Positions 52,164 to 61,304 are shown, counted from the stretch's first letter. The stretch is DNA of 64,000 bases from Lysinibacillus agricola (GCF_016638705.1 NZ_CP067341.1:3103501-3167500); one strand, 5' to 3'. The notes: generated by a model not told the origin, from the letters alone. A program made the numbers and translations.

Positions 52164-53096
52164 TTATTGCAAATGGGCTTTTAATTCCGATTGAACTTTT
52201 CCTAGTTCCGCCTCTTCAGGGATGTAATACCAAATGTGGTCAATTGTTTTGCCAGTTCCCTCTTTAAATGACAACTGATCAATATTACGATCCATTTTTT
52301 TATACATACTTTGCAGTTGGATTAAGTCCTTCATCGTAAAATTCATACGGACATTATCCCCTACTACATCAAGCATATCTGTAGCCTTTAATAAAGATTG
52401 TGTCGACGAAGCTTTTTTCAGAACCGCCTCAATAATTTGTCGTTGGCGAATTTGGCGGCCAAAATCACCGCGAGGATCTTCATATCGAATGCGTGAAAAA
52501 ATTAACGCATTTTCACCGTCTAAAGTTATCTCACCCTTCGGATAATGATAGGAGTCATAAGTTAAATCCATGTCATTATCAATTGTGACACCACCAATCG
52601 TGTCGATAATTTGCAGGAAGCCATCCATATTAATAAACACGTAATAGTCTATCGGAATATCTAAAAAATGCTCCACCGTATCCACCGCCATTGGAACGCC
52701 TCCAAATGCATAAGCATGATTAATTTTATCGACGGAATCATGACCGATAATCTCTGTACGAGTATCTCGAGGTATACTAAGCATCTTCATCGTTTGTTTT
52801 TCAGGGTTAACCGTAATGACGATCATCGTGTCTGAACGTCCACTATCATTTTTACGCTCATCCACACCTAGCATTAACACAGAAAATGGGTCTTTTTTCG
52901 TAACTGTTTTTTGTTCCTTATTTTCATCGCCTGCTGATTCAATTAATGGTGTATTTATTTTATTCATCGTTTTCTGGATTGTATAATAAGCAGTACCTAT
53001 AAAAATTAAAAAAATTGCTAATAAGCTACCTACTATCCAAAGCCATATTTTTTTCTTGCTCTTTTTTTCCTTAGAGCGCTTCATATTTTTTTCCAT
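52164..53096 (-). CDS. LytR-CpsA-Psr (LCP) family protein
   Basis: A 310-residue protein with a basic cytosolic tail, one membrane helix (about 18-38) and an extracellular LCP domain. Conserved LGVDERKNDSGRSDTMIVIT, SIPRDTR, KINHAYAFGG and FSRIRYEDPRGDFGRQIRQR are present; the Arg and Asp residues bind the polyprenyl pyrophosphate and metal. LCP proteins attach teichoic acids or capsule polymers to peptidoglycan. AAAGGA precedes the ATG. Confidence 0.93.
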   Translation of the reverse strand: MEKNMKRSKEKKSKKKIWLWIVGSLLAIFLIFIGTAYYTIQKTMNKINTPLIESAGDENKEQKTVTKKDPFSVLMLGVDERKNDSGRSDTMIVITVNPEKQTMKMLSIPRDTRTEIIGHDSVDKINHAYAFGGVPMAVDTVEHFLDIPIDYYVFINMDGFLQIIDTIGGVTIDNDMDLTYDSYHYPKGEITLDGENALIFSRIRYEDPRGDFGRQIRQRQIIEAVLKKASSTQSLLKATDMLDVVGDNVRMNFTMKDLIQLQSMYKKMDRNIDQLSFKEGTGKTIDHIWYYIPEEAELGKVQSELKAHLQ

Positions 53097-53412
53097 ACAT
53101 AAGTCCTTTCTTGCTTACCAAATTTACCCCTCTTTTTGACGTATTAAGTTGGAAAAAAGTTTATATAGTCTATTTATATGCATATTGGACGAAAAAAAGA
53201 CGTACACTAGTATTTACTAAATTTACGACGTGCTATTCCTTGATTTGTAAATTACCCCTCATTTATTTAGTGTCAGCTAACTTAATGACAAATTGATTCT
53301 ACTGAGTTTTATACGAACTTAGATGGCTCGTTTTTCACCACATTATTTTAATACGTTTGAAGAGGTCGAGGATGCAATAACATTCATGAAAGAACTATTA
53401 TAGATAATATTA
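53097..53412. other. Intergenic stretch with a small C-terminal-like remnant
   Basis: A short plus-strand frame at about 53322-53402 (MARFSPHYFNTFEEVEDAIT and FMKELL) has no ribosome site but reads like the end of a protein. It is followed by a terminator, so it may be a relic. Confidence 0.35.
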
Positions 53413-53455
53413 ACAAAGGCTCAAGACAGTCATTACAGTGTCCTGAGCCTTTTTG
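53413..53455. terminator. Hairpin terminator
   Basis: AGGCTCA-A-GACA pairs with TGTC-C-TGAGCCT, followed by T-run on the plus strand. It also faces the end of the IclR gene on the minus strand. Confidence 0.75.
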
Positions 53456-53472
53456 TAGACATCTTTACAATA

Positions 53473-54246
53473 TCAATCATTATAGAATTTAAAGCTATAT
53501 TGATCGAAATATCGTTGAATATTCATCGCTGCATGCTGGATAATTTTTACCATTTCTAGAAATTTCTCTTCTGTTGGTTTACGATACTCTGGACCTGCTA
53601 TAGTTAAAGAAGCAATAATGTCACTTTTGCTATTAAAAAGTGGTACACCAAGCCCAAATACAGAGTGAGAATATTCACCTGTAGAAAAACACCAGCCTTG
53701 ATTTCGAATATTCTCTAAATCTAATAACATCTCATCCGGGTCTGTGATGGTTTCGGAGGTTAATTTCTCCATCCCATTATCCATAATGTCCATCTGCCTT
53801 TTCTCCGGAAGATACGCCATGATTGTCTTACAAGATGCACCTATGTAAAGTGGTGTTCTCGTCCCAATTGAAACCGAGAACTTAATCGTTTGCGAACTCT
53901 CTGCAATTTCTACTGTTACTCCATCGGTTCCGTCCAACCACGTTAAAAACACAGACTCTTTTATTTCTTCTGCAAGGTTTTTCATTATTGGTAAAACAAA
54001 ATCGGAAAGATTCAATTTTTCTTTCACCATTTGACCATATTCTAAAAAACGAAGTCCCAATTCATATTTTTTGGTCTCAGGATTTTGAATTAAAAAGCCA
54101 TGATTTTCAAATGTAGACAAGATTCTATAAATAATCGAATGACTAATATTCATTTCTTTCGCTAATTCACGCACGCCCCATGTAGGGTTTTGTTTATTAA
54201 AATATTTAAGAACTTCTAATGAATTATCTAAAGTTTTTAATGTCAT
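53473..54246 (-). CDS. IclR-family transcriptional regulator
   Basis: A 257-residue regulator. The N-terminal helix-turn-helix (ELAKEMNISHSIIYRILSTF) and the effector-binding domain (about 75-250) are typical. ATG at 54246 follows GAGGTG; the TTG four codons earlier is less likely. It stands alone here, so its target genes are unknown. Confidence 0.9.
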   Translation of the reverse strand: MTLKTLDNSLEVLKYFNKQNPTWGVRELAKEMNISHSIIYRILSTFENHGFLIQNPETKKYELGLRFLEYGQMVKEKLNLSDFVLPIMKNLAEEIKESVFLTWLDGTDGVTVEIAESSQTIKFSVSIGTRTPLYIGASCKTIMAYLPEKRQMDIMDNGMEKLTSETITDPDEMLLDLENIRNQGWCFSTGEYSHSVFGLGVPLFNSKSDIIASLTIAGPEYRKPTEEKFLEMVKIIQHAAMNIQRYFDQYSFKFYND

Positions 54247-54526
54247 CTCACACCTCAACTGTCTCTATATTAGAACCGCAATTTCATTATAAAATGAATT
54301 CAGACAATTTTCAATAATTCCAACTATTTTACAATTATTTATTATTTCCTCTCCAATAAATAATTCATTTCACTCTTTAACATTAAATACGATGATTTAT
54401 TTCATCACCACTTATTCATAATGTAAAGACGTTAACTAATGAATTAAAAACTAAGTACCTTAATCTAGTAAGTTGCTTCAATTGTCGGAAAAAGAATAAA
54501 TATAAATTAATGCGTATCCATAAAAA

Positions 54527-54590
54527 AAGGTTGATTTTCACTCCGAGTTGGCCTTTCCGCGGGCTTGGCTCATTATGCGTTGTCCTATTC
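54527..54590. repeat. GC-rich dispersed repeat, copy 3 (short)
   Basis: AAAAAGGTTGATTTTCACTC and CCTTTCCGCGGGCTTGGCT match the start of the copy at 44197. The rest of the gap 54259-54594 is AT-rich upstream DNA of the IclR gene with no frame. Confidence 0.65.
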
Positions 54591-54594
54591 TCAA

Positions 54595-55476
54595 TTAATA
54601 TATACCATTTGCATCACCTGGCAACTCTTTAATATGTTTCAAAAATGCAGTCATATTCTCATCATCTTCAATTGGATAAGAGAAATGACAGTGATTCGCT
54701 ATATCTTTGGATAAGATTCGAAATAATTCACAAGCAACAAATATCGAGTCCCACATATGTTTATAGTCGGAATCAGAATACGTTTCTTTATACAAGTTCC
54801 AATAAGAAACTGGAAGATATTTTTTGAAATATTTCCCCATTTTTCCTGTGGACACCTGAAAATCATTTTCTATTCCAATCCACCAATTGACTATTTGATT
54901 TAAAGAATCTCTTGTTGTTTCTTCATACATTAATTTGGCATATGGAAGTTCATCACGCCATATTCCTTTCGCCACATTTTGTAAACACCACCAAAAGTCA
55001 CTAGTGCAGCTATCAAATTGTTCTTTTGTTGGCTTCTTTACATAATAGTCATTGTCCGAAGGTAAAGAAATTTTCGGTAAGATATGATCTTTATCTAATA
55101 ATGGAACTGTAAGCTTATCTTCACCATATTCATCCAACATGGCTTCTGTTGATTGAAGGCGAAGGTCAATTCGATTGCCATCTGTAAATAACATTAAATA
55201 TGTATATCTTCGATCAAAATCGATATCCTCACCTAGATCTTTATCGAGTTTATCTGGTTCCTGAACCATCAGCAAATCCCCAAATATACGAATCCAGTTC
55301 TTATCTTTTAAGAATGTGGAAATTTCCATAACTACATAGACAATATCGTAATCTTGAAAAATATCTTTTGATGCATTCGGGTTAGTTCTTGAGCCATTCA
55401 TATAAACAGCTCGAATTCTTTCGTCTCTTTGAGCAATATCTATTATCAAATCAAACATTTTTCTCTCGGTTCTCAA
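54595..55476 (-). CDS. aadK: Aminoglycoside 6-adenylyltransferase (ANT(6)/AadK type)
   Basis: A 293-residue nucleotidyltransferase. VYMNGSRTNP provides the GS motif and DIFQDYDIVYVV the catalytic Asp pair; IDLRL provides the third Asp. The C-terminal helical domain includes SDFWWCLQNVAKGIWRDELP. The family adenylates streptomycin at position 6. The start is a TTG at 55476 eight bases after GGAGG, giving MRTERKMF as in AadK. Chromosomal AadK-type genes in Bacillaceae give low-level streptomycin resistance; resistance here is inferred, not shown. Confidence 0.9.
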   Translation of the reverse strand: MRTERKMFDLIIDIAQRDERIRAVYMNGSRTNPNASKDIFQDYDIVYVVMEISTFLKDKNWIRIFGDLLMVQEPDKLDKDLGEDIDFDRRYTYLMLFTDGNRIDLRLQSTEAMLDEYGEDKLTVPLLDKDHILPKISLPSDNDYYVKKPTKEQFDSCTSDFWWCLQNVAKGIWRDELPYAKLMYEETTRDSLNQIVNWWIGIENDFQVSTGKMGKYFKKYLPVSYWNLYKETYSDSDYKHMWDSIFVACELFRILSKDIANHCHFSYPIEDDENMTAFLKHIKELPGDANGIY

Positions 55477-55640
55477 TATGATTACCTCCAACAGAATTTA
55501 TATATAACTCTACTTTAGATAATACAAGTTAGCCTTATTTCTTATTCATCTAACCTGCACAATTGCAAACTCATCTATAATACATCCATAACTTTCATTC
55601 TATGTATTTCGTAAAATACTCCAAACTGTATCTTAAATCA

Positions 55641-55680
55641 CTAAAAAAGCTAAACTAATTGTTCGGATTAGTTCAGCTTA
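55641..55680 (-). terminator. Hairpin terminator
   Basis: AAGCTGAACTAAT pairs with ATTAGTTTAGCTT (one mismatch) and is followed by TTTT on the minus strand. It is the first terminator after the MarR gene. Confidence 0.75.
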
Positions 55681-55713
55681 AAATTCGACCTTTAAAATGT
55701 TATACATTGTATA

Positions 55714-55800
55714 AAGAATGGATCATCACCATAACGTGTGGTTGATTTCCGTTCCGACTGGGCGCTTTCCTGAGGGCGTCCAGTCTTCACTCCAATCAAC
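55714..55800. repeat. GC-rich dispersed repeat, copy 4
   Basis: GTTGATTTCCGTTCCGACTG and GGCGCTTTCCTGAGGGCGTC parallel the copy at 51410; it ends AATCAAC, the complement of its GTTGATT start. Confidence 0.7.
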
Positions 55801-55841
55801 TTATATCAATTTAATAAAACATACTGAAATGACTTTTTTGT

Positions 55842-56276
55842 CTATATGCTTTGGTCTTGTATGCCTTGCACTAATTTTTCTTGGATCCGCAAATATTGTG
55901 CAATTTCTTCATCATTCAATACTTCAAAAAGCTGCATAAAAACCTCTTGTCCAATGGATTGGGCTTTCGCTAAGGCTTTTTCACCTTCGTCCGTTATTTG
56001 TAAGCGAATTGTACGACGGTCAGATGGGTCATACAGTCTTTCTGCTAAACCGAGCTTTACTAATTTTTCAGAAATACTCGTCATTGCCCCTTTTGTATAG
56101 CCAAGCGTTCCTGCTAATTCAGCTTGCTTTTGTGGACCTTTCGTGTGTAGCTCACTTAATACTAAAATTGGTGAAATACCTAACGGATACGGAAATGCTT
56201 TCGTAAAACGTATAATATTTGCATTATTCATCTGTTCAATCCTATGAATAAGTTTAAAAATATTTGTCTCTTTCAA
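55842..56276 (-). CDS. MarR-family transcriptional regulator
   Basis: A winged-helix regulator with ELAGTLGYTKGAMTSISEKL as recognition helix region and the wing YDPSDRRTIRLQIT. The frame is open to an ATG at 56324, but that part overlaps a decayed SDR gene and lacks a ribosome site. TTG at 56276, five bases after GAGGTGG, is the better start (144 residues). It probably once controlled the SDR gene upstream. Confidence 0.82.
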   Translation of the reverse strand: MKETNIFKLIHRIEQMNNANIIRFTKAFPYPLGISPILVLSELHTKGPQKQAELAGTLGYTKGAMTSISEKLVKLGLAERLYDPSDRRTIRLQITDEGEKALAKAQSIGQEVFMQLFEVLNDEEIAQYLRIQEKLVQGIQDQSI

Positions 56277-56310
56277 AATATCCACCTCTTCCAATTGTTG
56301 GACCAGTGAT

Positions 56311-56495
56311 CTATTGAGAATCATTTGAAGCTAAGAAAACAGCTAGTCTTCCAATAACATCACCAAAGCGACCTAATGGAATTTTACTTTTAAGCGCTTC
56401 ATCTTACTCAGGCTATGCTTTTGCCCACGCTTGTACACCTGGTGAATAAACAAGCGGAATAATGCTATTCATGTAGTTTAACATTAGACTAATTG
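56311..56495 (-). pseudogene. SDR oxidoreductase, C-terminal fragment
   Basis: Minus-strand frame NSIIPLVYSPGVQAWAKA, stop, PE, stop, DEALKSKIPLGRFGDVIG and RLAVFLASNDS, the usual C-terminal third of a short-chain dehydrogenase. Two stops are inside and the first two thirds are gone. The break lies at a short repeat (56498-56538). Confidence 0.85.
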
Positions 56496-56497
56496 CA

Positions 56498-56538
56498 AAT
56501 CAATTATGCCACGGTCCGGAATCGGCTTTGTGCTTGCC
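56498..56538. repeat. Breakpoint repeat, copy 2
   Basis: AATCAATTATGCC-ACGG-TCCGGAATCGGC-TTTGTGCTTGC. It equals the sequence at 61451-61500 except for a missing block of about ten bases and minor changes. Confidence 0.8.
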
Positions 56539-56566
56539 TGTAGTTGTGGAAGACGTCTATACCTGT

Positions 56567-56660
56567 CGCTACGAAAAAACTTTGTAGCTGACGCTTCGCT
56601 TTCGCTACGAAAAAACTTTGCAGCTGACGCTTCGCTTTCGCTACGAAAAAACCTTTGCTG
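56567..56660. repeat. 36-bp tandem repeat
   Basis: CGCTACGAAAAAACTTTG recurs at 56567, 56603 and 56639, a 36-base period, with AGCTGACGCTTCGCTTT filling the unit. Two full units and part of a third. Confidence 0.85.
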
Positions 56661-56866
56661 AAAGAAGTTAAAAAATAATTTTCTTTTTCATAGATCCTCC
56701 AATTGGCAAATTTCTACTTTTCACGCTTTTATTCTACGGAAAAGACTAGCAGTTTACAATTAAACACTTTTTTATTTTACAAAGAATAATATGTCATCTT
56801 TTTTATTCGACAAGAATAAACTGTAGTAGCTAGCTAAAATCACTTTCAGGAAAGGAGTTGTTTACA

Positions 56867-57244
56867 ATGGGTGCTAAATGGATAAAGATTTCAGTCCTTT
56901 ATTTAGTGATTGTTTTGGCTTTTGGCCTGTTTATGCATTATACAGTTCAACTTGAATGGAAGGCGACACATGCCCACATTGGTGTGGTAGGTTGGCTGAC
57001 AACTGGATTTATCGGTTTAATTTATTCAATATATAAAGATGCTGCCGAGACAGGACTGGCCAAAGCACAATTTTGGTTTTACAATATCGGATTGCCGTTC
57101 CTCTTTGTCGGTATGATGATGGTATATATTGATGTGCCACGCTGGTTATTTGAGCTCTTCGTATCTGGTGGCGGTATCGCTGTAGCCATTTCAGTGCTAT
57201 TCTTTGTTGTCAACGTCTTTAAATATGTAAGAAGTACATCTTAA
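56867..57244 (+). CDS. Small haem-copper-oxidase-like (CcoN/NorB-type) membrane protein
   Basis: A 125-residue membrane protein with four helices. HAHIGVVGWLTTGFIGLIY is the His-bearing helix typical of cbb3 oxidase/NO reductase subunit I. The complete subunits are over 450 residues and have six metal His; this has one helix pair of that kind. It may be a stand-alone sensor or haem protein. AAAGGAG precedes ATG at 56867. Terminator follows. Confidence 0.7.
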   Translation: MGAKWIKISVLYLVIVLAFGLFMHYTVQLEWKATHAHIGVVGWLTTGFIGLIYSIYKDAAETGLAKAQFWFYNIGLPFLFVGMMMVYIDVPRWLFELFVSGGGIAVAISVLFFVVNVFKYVRSTS

Positions 57245-57249
57245 ATAGA

Positions 57250-57283
57250 AAGCCCCACTTTTCCATAAAGTGGGGCTTCATTT
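57250..57283. terminator. Terminator of the small oxidase-like gene
   Basis: AAGCCCCACTT pairs perfectly with AAGTGGGGCTT, T-rich tail on the plus strand. Confidence 0.88.
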
Positions 57284-57328
57284 TATACCATTCTCTTAGC
57301 AAATAATCATCATGTAATCGATCCATAA

Positions 57329-59065
57329 TTATTGTTGCAATGAATTCGCCTGCATTTGATACATCTTTTCGTAAATGCCGCCCTGTGCTAATAGCTCATC
57401 ATGTGTGCCACGTTCAACAATCTTACCTCGATCTAAGACAAGAATACGATCTGCATTTTTAATAGTAGAAAGTCGGTGAGCGATAATGAATGTTGTACGT
57501 CCTTTTTTCAGCACATCCATCGCATGCTGAATAATCTCCTCTGTTTCCGTATCTATATTAGAAGTAGCCTCATCTAATATTAAAATAGCCGGGTCAAAGG
57601 CAAGCGCACGCGCAAAGGAAATTAACTGACGCTGTCCAGATGACAGTGTGCTCCCCTTCTCAATAACAGGCTCATCATAGCTATTTGGCAAGTTCGCCAA
57701 AACACGTTCCCCACCAACAGCCTTTAATGAAGCTTCTATCTTTTCACGTGAAATTTTAGGATTGTTTAAGCTGACGTTCGAAGCAATAGTACCTGTAAAT
57801 AAGTACGGGTCCTGAAGAACAATGCCCATATGTTCACGCATTGTTTGACGAGGAACCGAAGTGATATCAATTCCATCAATCGTAATTTTACCTTTAGAAG
57901 GATCATAGAAGCGGAACAATAAGTTCATAATCGAACTTTTCCCAGATCCTGTATGACCTACTAAGGCAATTGTTTCACCTTGGTGTGCTTCAAATGATAG
58001 GTTTGTCAATACATATTCATCATTTTTATAAGCAAAGGAAACATCTTTGAACACCACATTCCCTTTATATCTAGGTAAACTTTTTTCAGATACTGGTTCC
58101 CCATTAGTATCTAACACCTCAAAGACACGCTTTCCTGCAACAAGTGAGCGCTCAAGCTGAGAAAATTGATTGACGATATTCGTGATCGGATTAAATAATC
58201 TCGTTAAATAATCGACGAAGGCATATAATGTCCCCGCAGAAATAACTTCCGTCGCCGTAAATGACTGTGTACCAAAGTAAAAAATAAAGATCGTAAACAT
58301 AAGAAGTCTTAATGTATTAACAAGGTTGAAGGAAGTTGCAGAATCAAGGAAAAGCAGCTTACGTTCATATGCATAATGCTCATTATTCATGTCATCAAAT
58401 TCATTCGTCATTTGCTGCTCACGACGGAATGCTTGAATAATCGTCATCCCTTGAATCGATTCATTAATCATTGCGTTAATATCGGCAATTTTTGTTCTGA
58501 TCACATCATTATATTTCGAAGCAACTTTACGATATAAAATCATCCATAAATAAACGACTGGTACCATAGTCAATGCTAGGAATGCCATTTTCCAGTTTAA
58601 AATGAAAAGTGCGATATAAACACCTACAATAGAAATTAAACTCGTAACGAAATTTGAAAGTACCTGAACATATAAATTACGAACAGCCTCAGTATCATTC
58701 GTTACACGGGCAACAATTTTCCCTGCTGGTAAATTATCGAAGTATTGAATTGGCAATGTTTGAATATGCTCAAATACATCCTTACGTAATTTTTGTACAA
58801 CCCGATTGGCACCCATTTGTAAATAGATATACATAAAATAGCGTAAAACAGCTGTAGCTATTGCTAAAATTAAATAGACAAGTAACAGCCAAGTGATTGG
58901 TTTTATTTCCATATGTCCAATTGTCATGTAATTATCAATGATATGCTTCGCAATAAATGGCCCAACAAGCTCCGTAAAAACGGCGATTGTTAAGAAAAAT
59001 AATCCAAGTAGTATCGGTTTTTTAAAATACATTGCATAGCGTACTAAACGTTGACTCGTACTCAT
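57329..59065 (-). CDS. ABC exporter half, BmrD/YheH-like
   Basis: A 578-residue half-transporter: six membrane helices (about 15-310) and a nucleotide-binding domain with Walker A GHTGSGKSS, signature LSSGQRQLISFARAL, Walker B ILILDEATS and H-loop IAHRLST. The catalytic Glu after Walker B is present here. It overlaps the previous gene by four bases. Together they form a heterodimeric drug exporter. Confidence 0.9.
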   Translation of the reverse strand: MSTSQRLVRYAMYFKKPILLGLFFLTIAVFTELVGPFIAKHIIDNYMTIGHMEIKPITWLLLVYLILAIATAVLRYFMYIYLQMGANRVVQKLRKDVFEHIQTLPIQYFDNLPAGKIVARVTNDTEAVRNLYVQVLSNFVTSLISIVGVYIALFILNWKMAFLALTMVPVVYLWMILYRKVASKYNDVIRTKIADINAMINESIQGMTIIQAFRREQQMTNEFDDMNNEHYAYERKLLFLDSATSFNLVNTLRLLMFTIFIFYFGTQSFTATEVISAGTLYAFVDYLTRLFNPITNIVNQFSQLERSLVAGKRVFEVLDTNGEPVSEKSLPRYKGNVVFKDVSFAYKNDEYVLTNLSFEAHQGETIALVGHTGSGKSSIMNLLFRFYDPSKGKITIDGIDITSVPRQTMREHMGIVLQDPYLFTGTIASNVSLNNPKISREKIEASLKAVGGERVLANLPNSYDEPVIEKGSTLSSGQRQLISFARALAFDPAILILDEATSNIDTETEEIIQHAMDVLKKGRTTFIIAHRLSTIKNADRILVLDRGKIVERGTHDELLAQGGIYEKMYQMQANSLQQ

Positions 59066-60804
59066 GATGCACCTCCTTCTAGCTGCTGACGGTCAAATTG
59101 CTCTTTATACCATCCTTGTTGTGAAAGAAGTTGCTCATGTGTTCCCTGCTCTACAATTTGGCCTTCATCTAGCACGATAATTAAATCGGCGTGCTGAACT
59201 CCTGATAAACGATGTGTTGTAATAATCGTCGTTTTGTCTTGTCGTTCTCGCTGTATATTTTCAATAATTCTTGCCTCTGTTTTTGCGTCTACAGCAGAAA
59301 GAGAGTCATCAAGCATTAAGATTTCAGGGTCTTTAATAAGAGCACGCGCAATTGAAACGCGTTGCTTTTGACCACCTGAAAGAGATACACCCTTTTCACC
59401 AACAAGTGTCTCAAGACCCATTGGTAGATTTTTTAAATCCTTTTCAAAGTATGCTGCACGAATGGATTCCTGCAATTCAGCTTGTGTAGCATCTTCTTTC
59501 CCAAATAAAATATTTTCACGAATAGTACGTGAGAATAGAACATGATCCTGAGGAACATAACCAATCCAGTCGAGTAACTGCTCCTTCGTTTGTGCAGTAA
59601 TATCAACTCCATCAATCGATAGCTGCCCCTCGCCAATTGGATACTCGCGTAATAATTGTCGCAGGAAGGTCGTTTTTCCCGCTCCTGTTTTACCAACAAT
59701 CCCAAGTGTTTGCCCCTTTTTCAACGACAACGAAATTCGCTGGAGGTTTTTTACCTGACTCATTGGATATCGGAATGTTAAATCATCAAAGCCAATCGCA
59801 TTCGGTGTCACAATCGTTTGTGGATTCGCAATATTTCGAACATCCGCGTCATACCTTAGCGTTTCCTGCACACGATCAAGAGAAGCGTTACCTTGTTGCA
59901 TCACATTAATAAGCTCTCCAATTGCAAATATTGGCCAAACTGCTAGCCCCAAGTAAACATTGAACGTTACAAGCTGCCCAACTGTCATTGCCTCAGTCGC
60001 TACTAAATGAGCACCATAGCCTAGCGCTACAACATAACTGATCCCTGTACCGACCTTTGTAATTGGTCCAAATAAGGCGTTAATTTTTGCGGTATGCATA
60101 TTTTTTTCATACACAATCTCGCTCATCTCTGCAAAATTTGCTTCATCCTTTTTTTCTTGCACATATGCGCGTACAACTCGCACACCTGCAACGGACTCTA
60201 GAACACTATCGTTCAGCTCTCCAAAAGAATCCTGTGCCTTCATATATCGTTCATGCACAATTTTCCCTAAATATTGAATAAGGATGGCCATTATCGGCAC
60301 TGGCAGCATTGCAAAAAAAGTAAGCTTCCACGAAATCATATAGCCCATGGCAAAAATAATAAAGCCCATGTAGATTGTCGAATCAATCAATGTCATAATC
60401 CCAAAGCCAGCTGTTAATGACACTGCGTTTAAATCATTTGTTGCACGGGCCATTAAATCTCCGGTGCGATTTTTTTCATAAAACGTTGGCGTCATGCGTA
60501 GAAAATGCTGCATGAGGTTCCGACGTAAAATTTTCTCTAGGTTAATAGCTCCTTCAAATAGTCTGAATTGCCACACAAAATTAAGGACATACCCCCCAAT
60601 AATGATGCCAATAAAAATCAAAATATACTTCGTTAAAAGAGCTGATGTCATTTCTCCAGCAGTCAATATATCAATAATGGACCCTAGTAAATACGGTGGA
60701 ACCACTTCTAACCCGCTGGCAATCATTAATAGCACAATTGCTATTGTATATTGTTTCCAGTATTTCTTAAAAAACCAGCTTAATTTACTTAAAACATCAA
60801 ACAT
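59062..60804 (-). CDS. ABC exporter half, BmrC/YheI-like
   Basis: A 580-residue half-transporter with six helices and a nucleotide-binding domain: Walker A GKTGAGKTT, signature LSGGQKQRVSIARAL, Walker B ILMLDDSLS. The residue after Walker B is Asp rather than Glu, so its ATP site is degenerate, as expected of one partner in heterodimeric exporters such as BmrCD. GAAGG precedes the ATG. A leader with attenuator lies upstream. Confidence 0.9.
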   Translation of the reverse strand: MFDVLSKLSWFFKKYWKQYTIAIVLLMIASGLEVVPPYLLGSIIDILTAGEMTSALLTKYILIFIGIIIGGYVLNFVWQFRLFEGAINLEKILRRNLMQHFLRMTPTFYEKNRTGDLMARATNDLNAVSLTAGFGIMTLIDSTIYMGFIIFAMGYMISWKLTFFAMLPVPIMAILIQYLGKIVHERYMKAQDSFGELNDSVLESVAGVRVVRAYVQEKKDEANFAEMSEIVYEKNMHTAKINALFGPITKVGTGISYVVALGYGAHLVATEAMTVGQLVTFNVYLGLAVWPIFAIGELINVMQQGNASLDRVQETLRYDADVRNIANPQTIVTPNAIGFDDLTFRYPMSQVKNLQRISLSLKKGQTLGIVGKTGAGKTTFLRQLLREYPIGEGQLSIDGVDITAQTKEQLLDWIGYVPQDHVLFSRTIRENILFGKEDATQAELQESIRAAYFEKDLKNLPMGLETLVGEKGVSLSGGQKQRVSIARALIKDPEILMLDDSLSAVDAKTEARIIENIQRERQDKTTIITTHRLSGVQHADLIIVLDEGQIVEQGTHEQLLSQQGWYKEQFDRQQLEGGAS

Positions 60805-60843
60805 ACATTATAACCTTCTTTCTCCAGTGCTATTGAAGCTTTA

Positions 60844-60900
60844 CTACCCACTATCCAGAAATACCTTGTTAAAAATCATTTTTTGTACCGTGTTTCGCAT
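60844..60900 (-). CDS. Possible second leader peptide
   Basis: MRNTVQKMIFNKVFLDSG, 18 residues, after AAAGGGAG, located between the attenuator terminator and the exporter gene. It could couple translation into the first exporter gene; it has no support beyond the ribosome site. Confidence 0.4.
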   Translation of the reverse strand: MRNTVQKMIFNKVFLDSG

Positions 60901-60943
60901 ACACATACACTCCCTTTTCATTATCACTACAACCTTTTTTTTG

Positions 60944-61022
60944 CAATAAAAAAGACACATACCCAAAAAAACAGAGCATGTGTCTCTTAATAAAAGGCAA
61001 GGTGTAACCCATGCCTTTTATT
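60944..61022 (-). terminator. Attenuator of the exporter operon
   Basis: Two hairpins follow the leader peptide on the minus strand. The first pairs AATAAAAGGCA with TGCCTTTTATT (60989-61022). The second pairs AGACACAT with ATGTGTCT (60953-60985, transcribed order) and ends in a T-run, a terminator. Ribosome stalling on the leader would change which structure forms. Confidence 0.75.
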
Positions 61023-61040
61023 ACAATGTAAAATACAATG

Positions 61041-61100
61041 TTAGAAGACATGGACAATGTATGCAGATGTACTTTGATATGATACTGATAAAATTAACAT
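61041..61100 (-). CDS. Leader peptide of the exporter operon
   Basis: MLILSVSYQSTSAYIVHVF, 19 residues, with AAGGAGG eight bases before the ATG (61100). It lies between the promoter and the attenuator. In B. subtilis the related bmrCD operon is known to be controlled by a translated leader (bmrB) and drug-induced antitermination. The arrangement here is the same, the peptide sequence is different. Confidence 0.75.
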   Translation of the reverse strand: MLILSVSYQSTSAYIVHVF

Positions 61101-61142
61101 TGTCATGACCTCCTTCGTTTGATTTGTTATAGTGTTCTTGAA

Positions 61143-61171
61143 GATTATCATACTATAGAAATATTTGTCAA
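61143..61171 (-). promoter_or_regulatory. Promoter of the exporter operon
   Basis: TTGACA (61166-61171) and ATAATC (61143-61148) on the minus strand, 17 bases apart. Confidence 0.75.
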
Positions 61172-61304
61172 CTACCTTGCTGTTATTTTTTAGATTTTTC
61201 AGGAAATAATTAGCACTTTAAAGCAGTGAATTACTGAAATTAATATCCAGGAGTAAATCATTCCTGGAACATAAATTTAACATTAAATACTATAACTTTT
61301 TATA

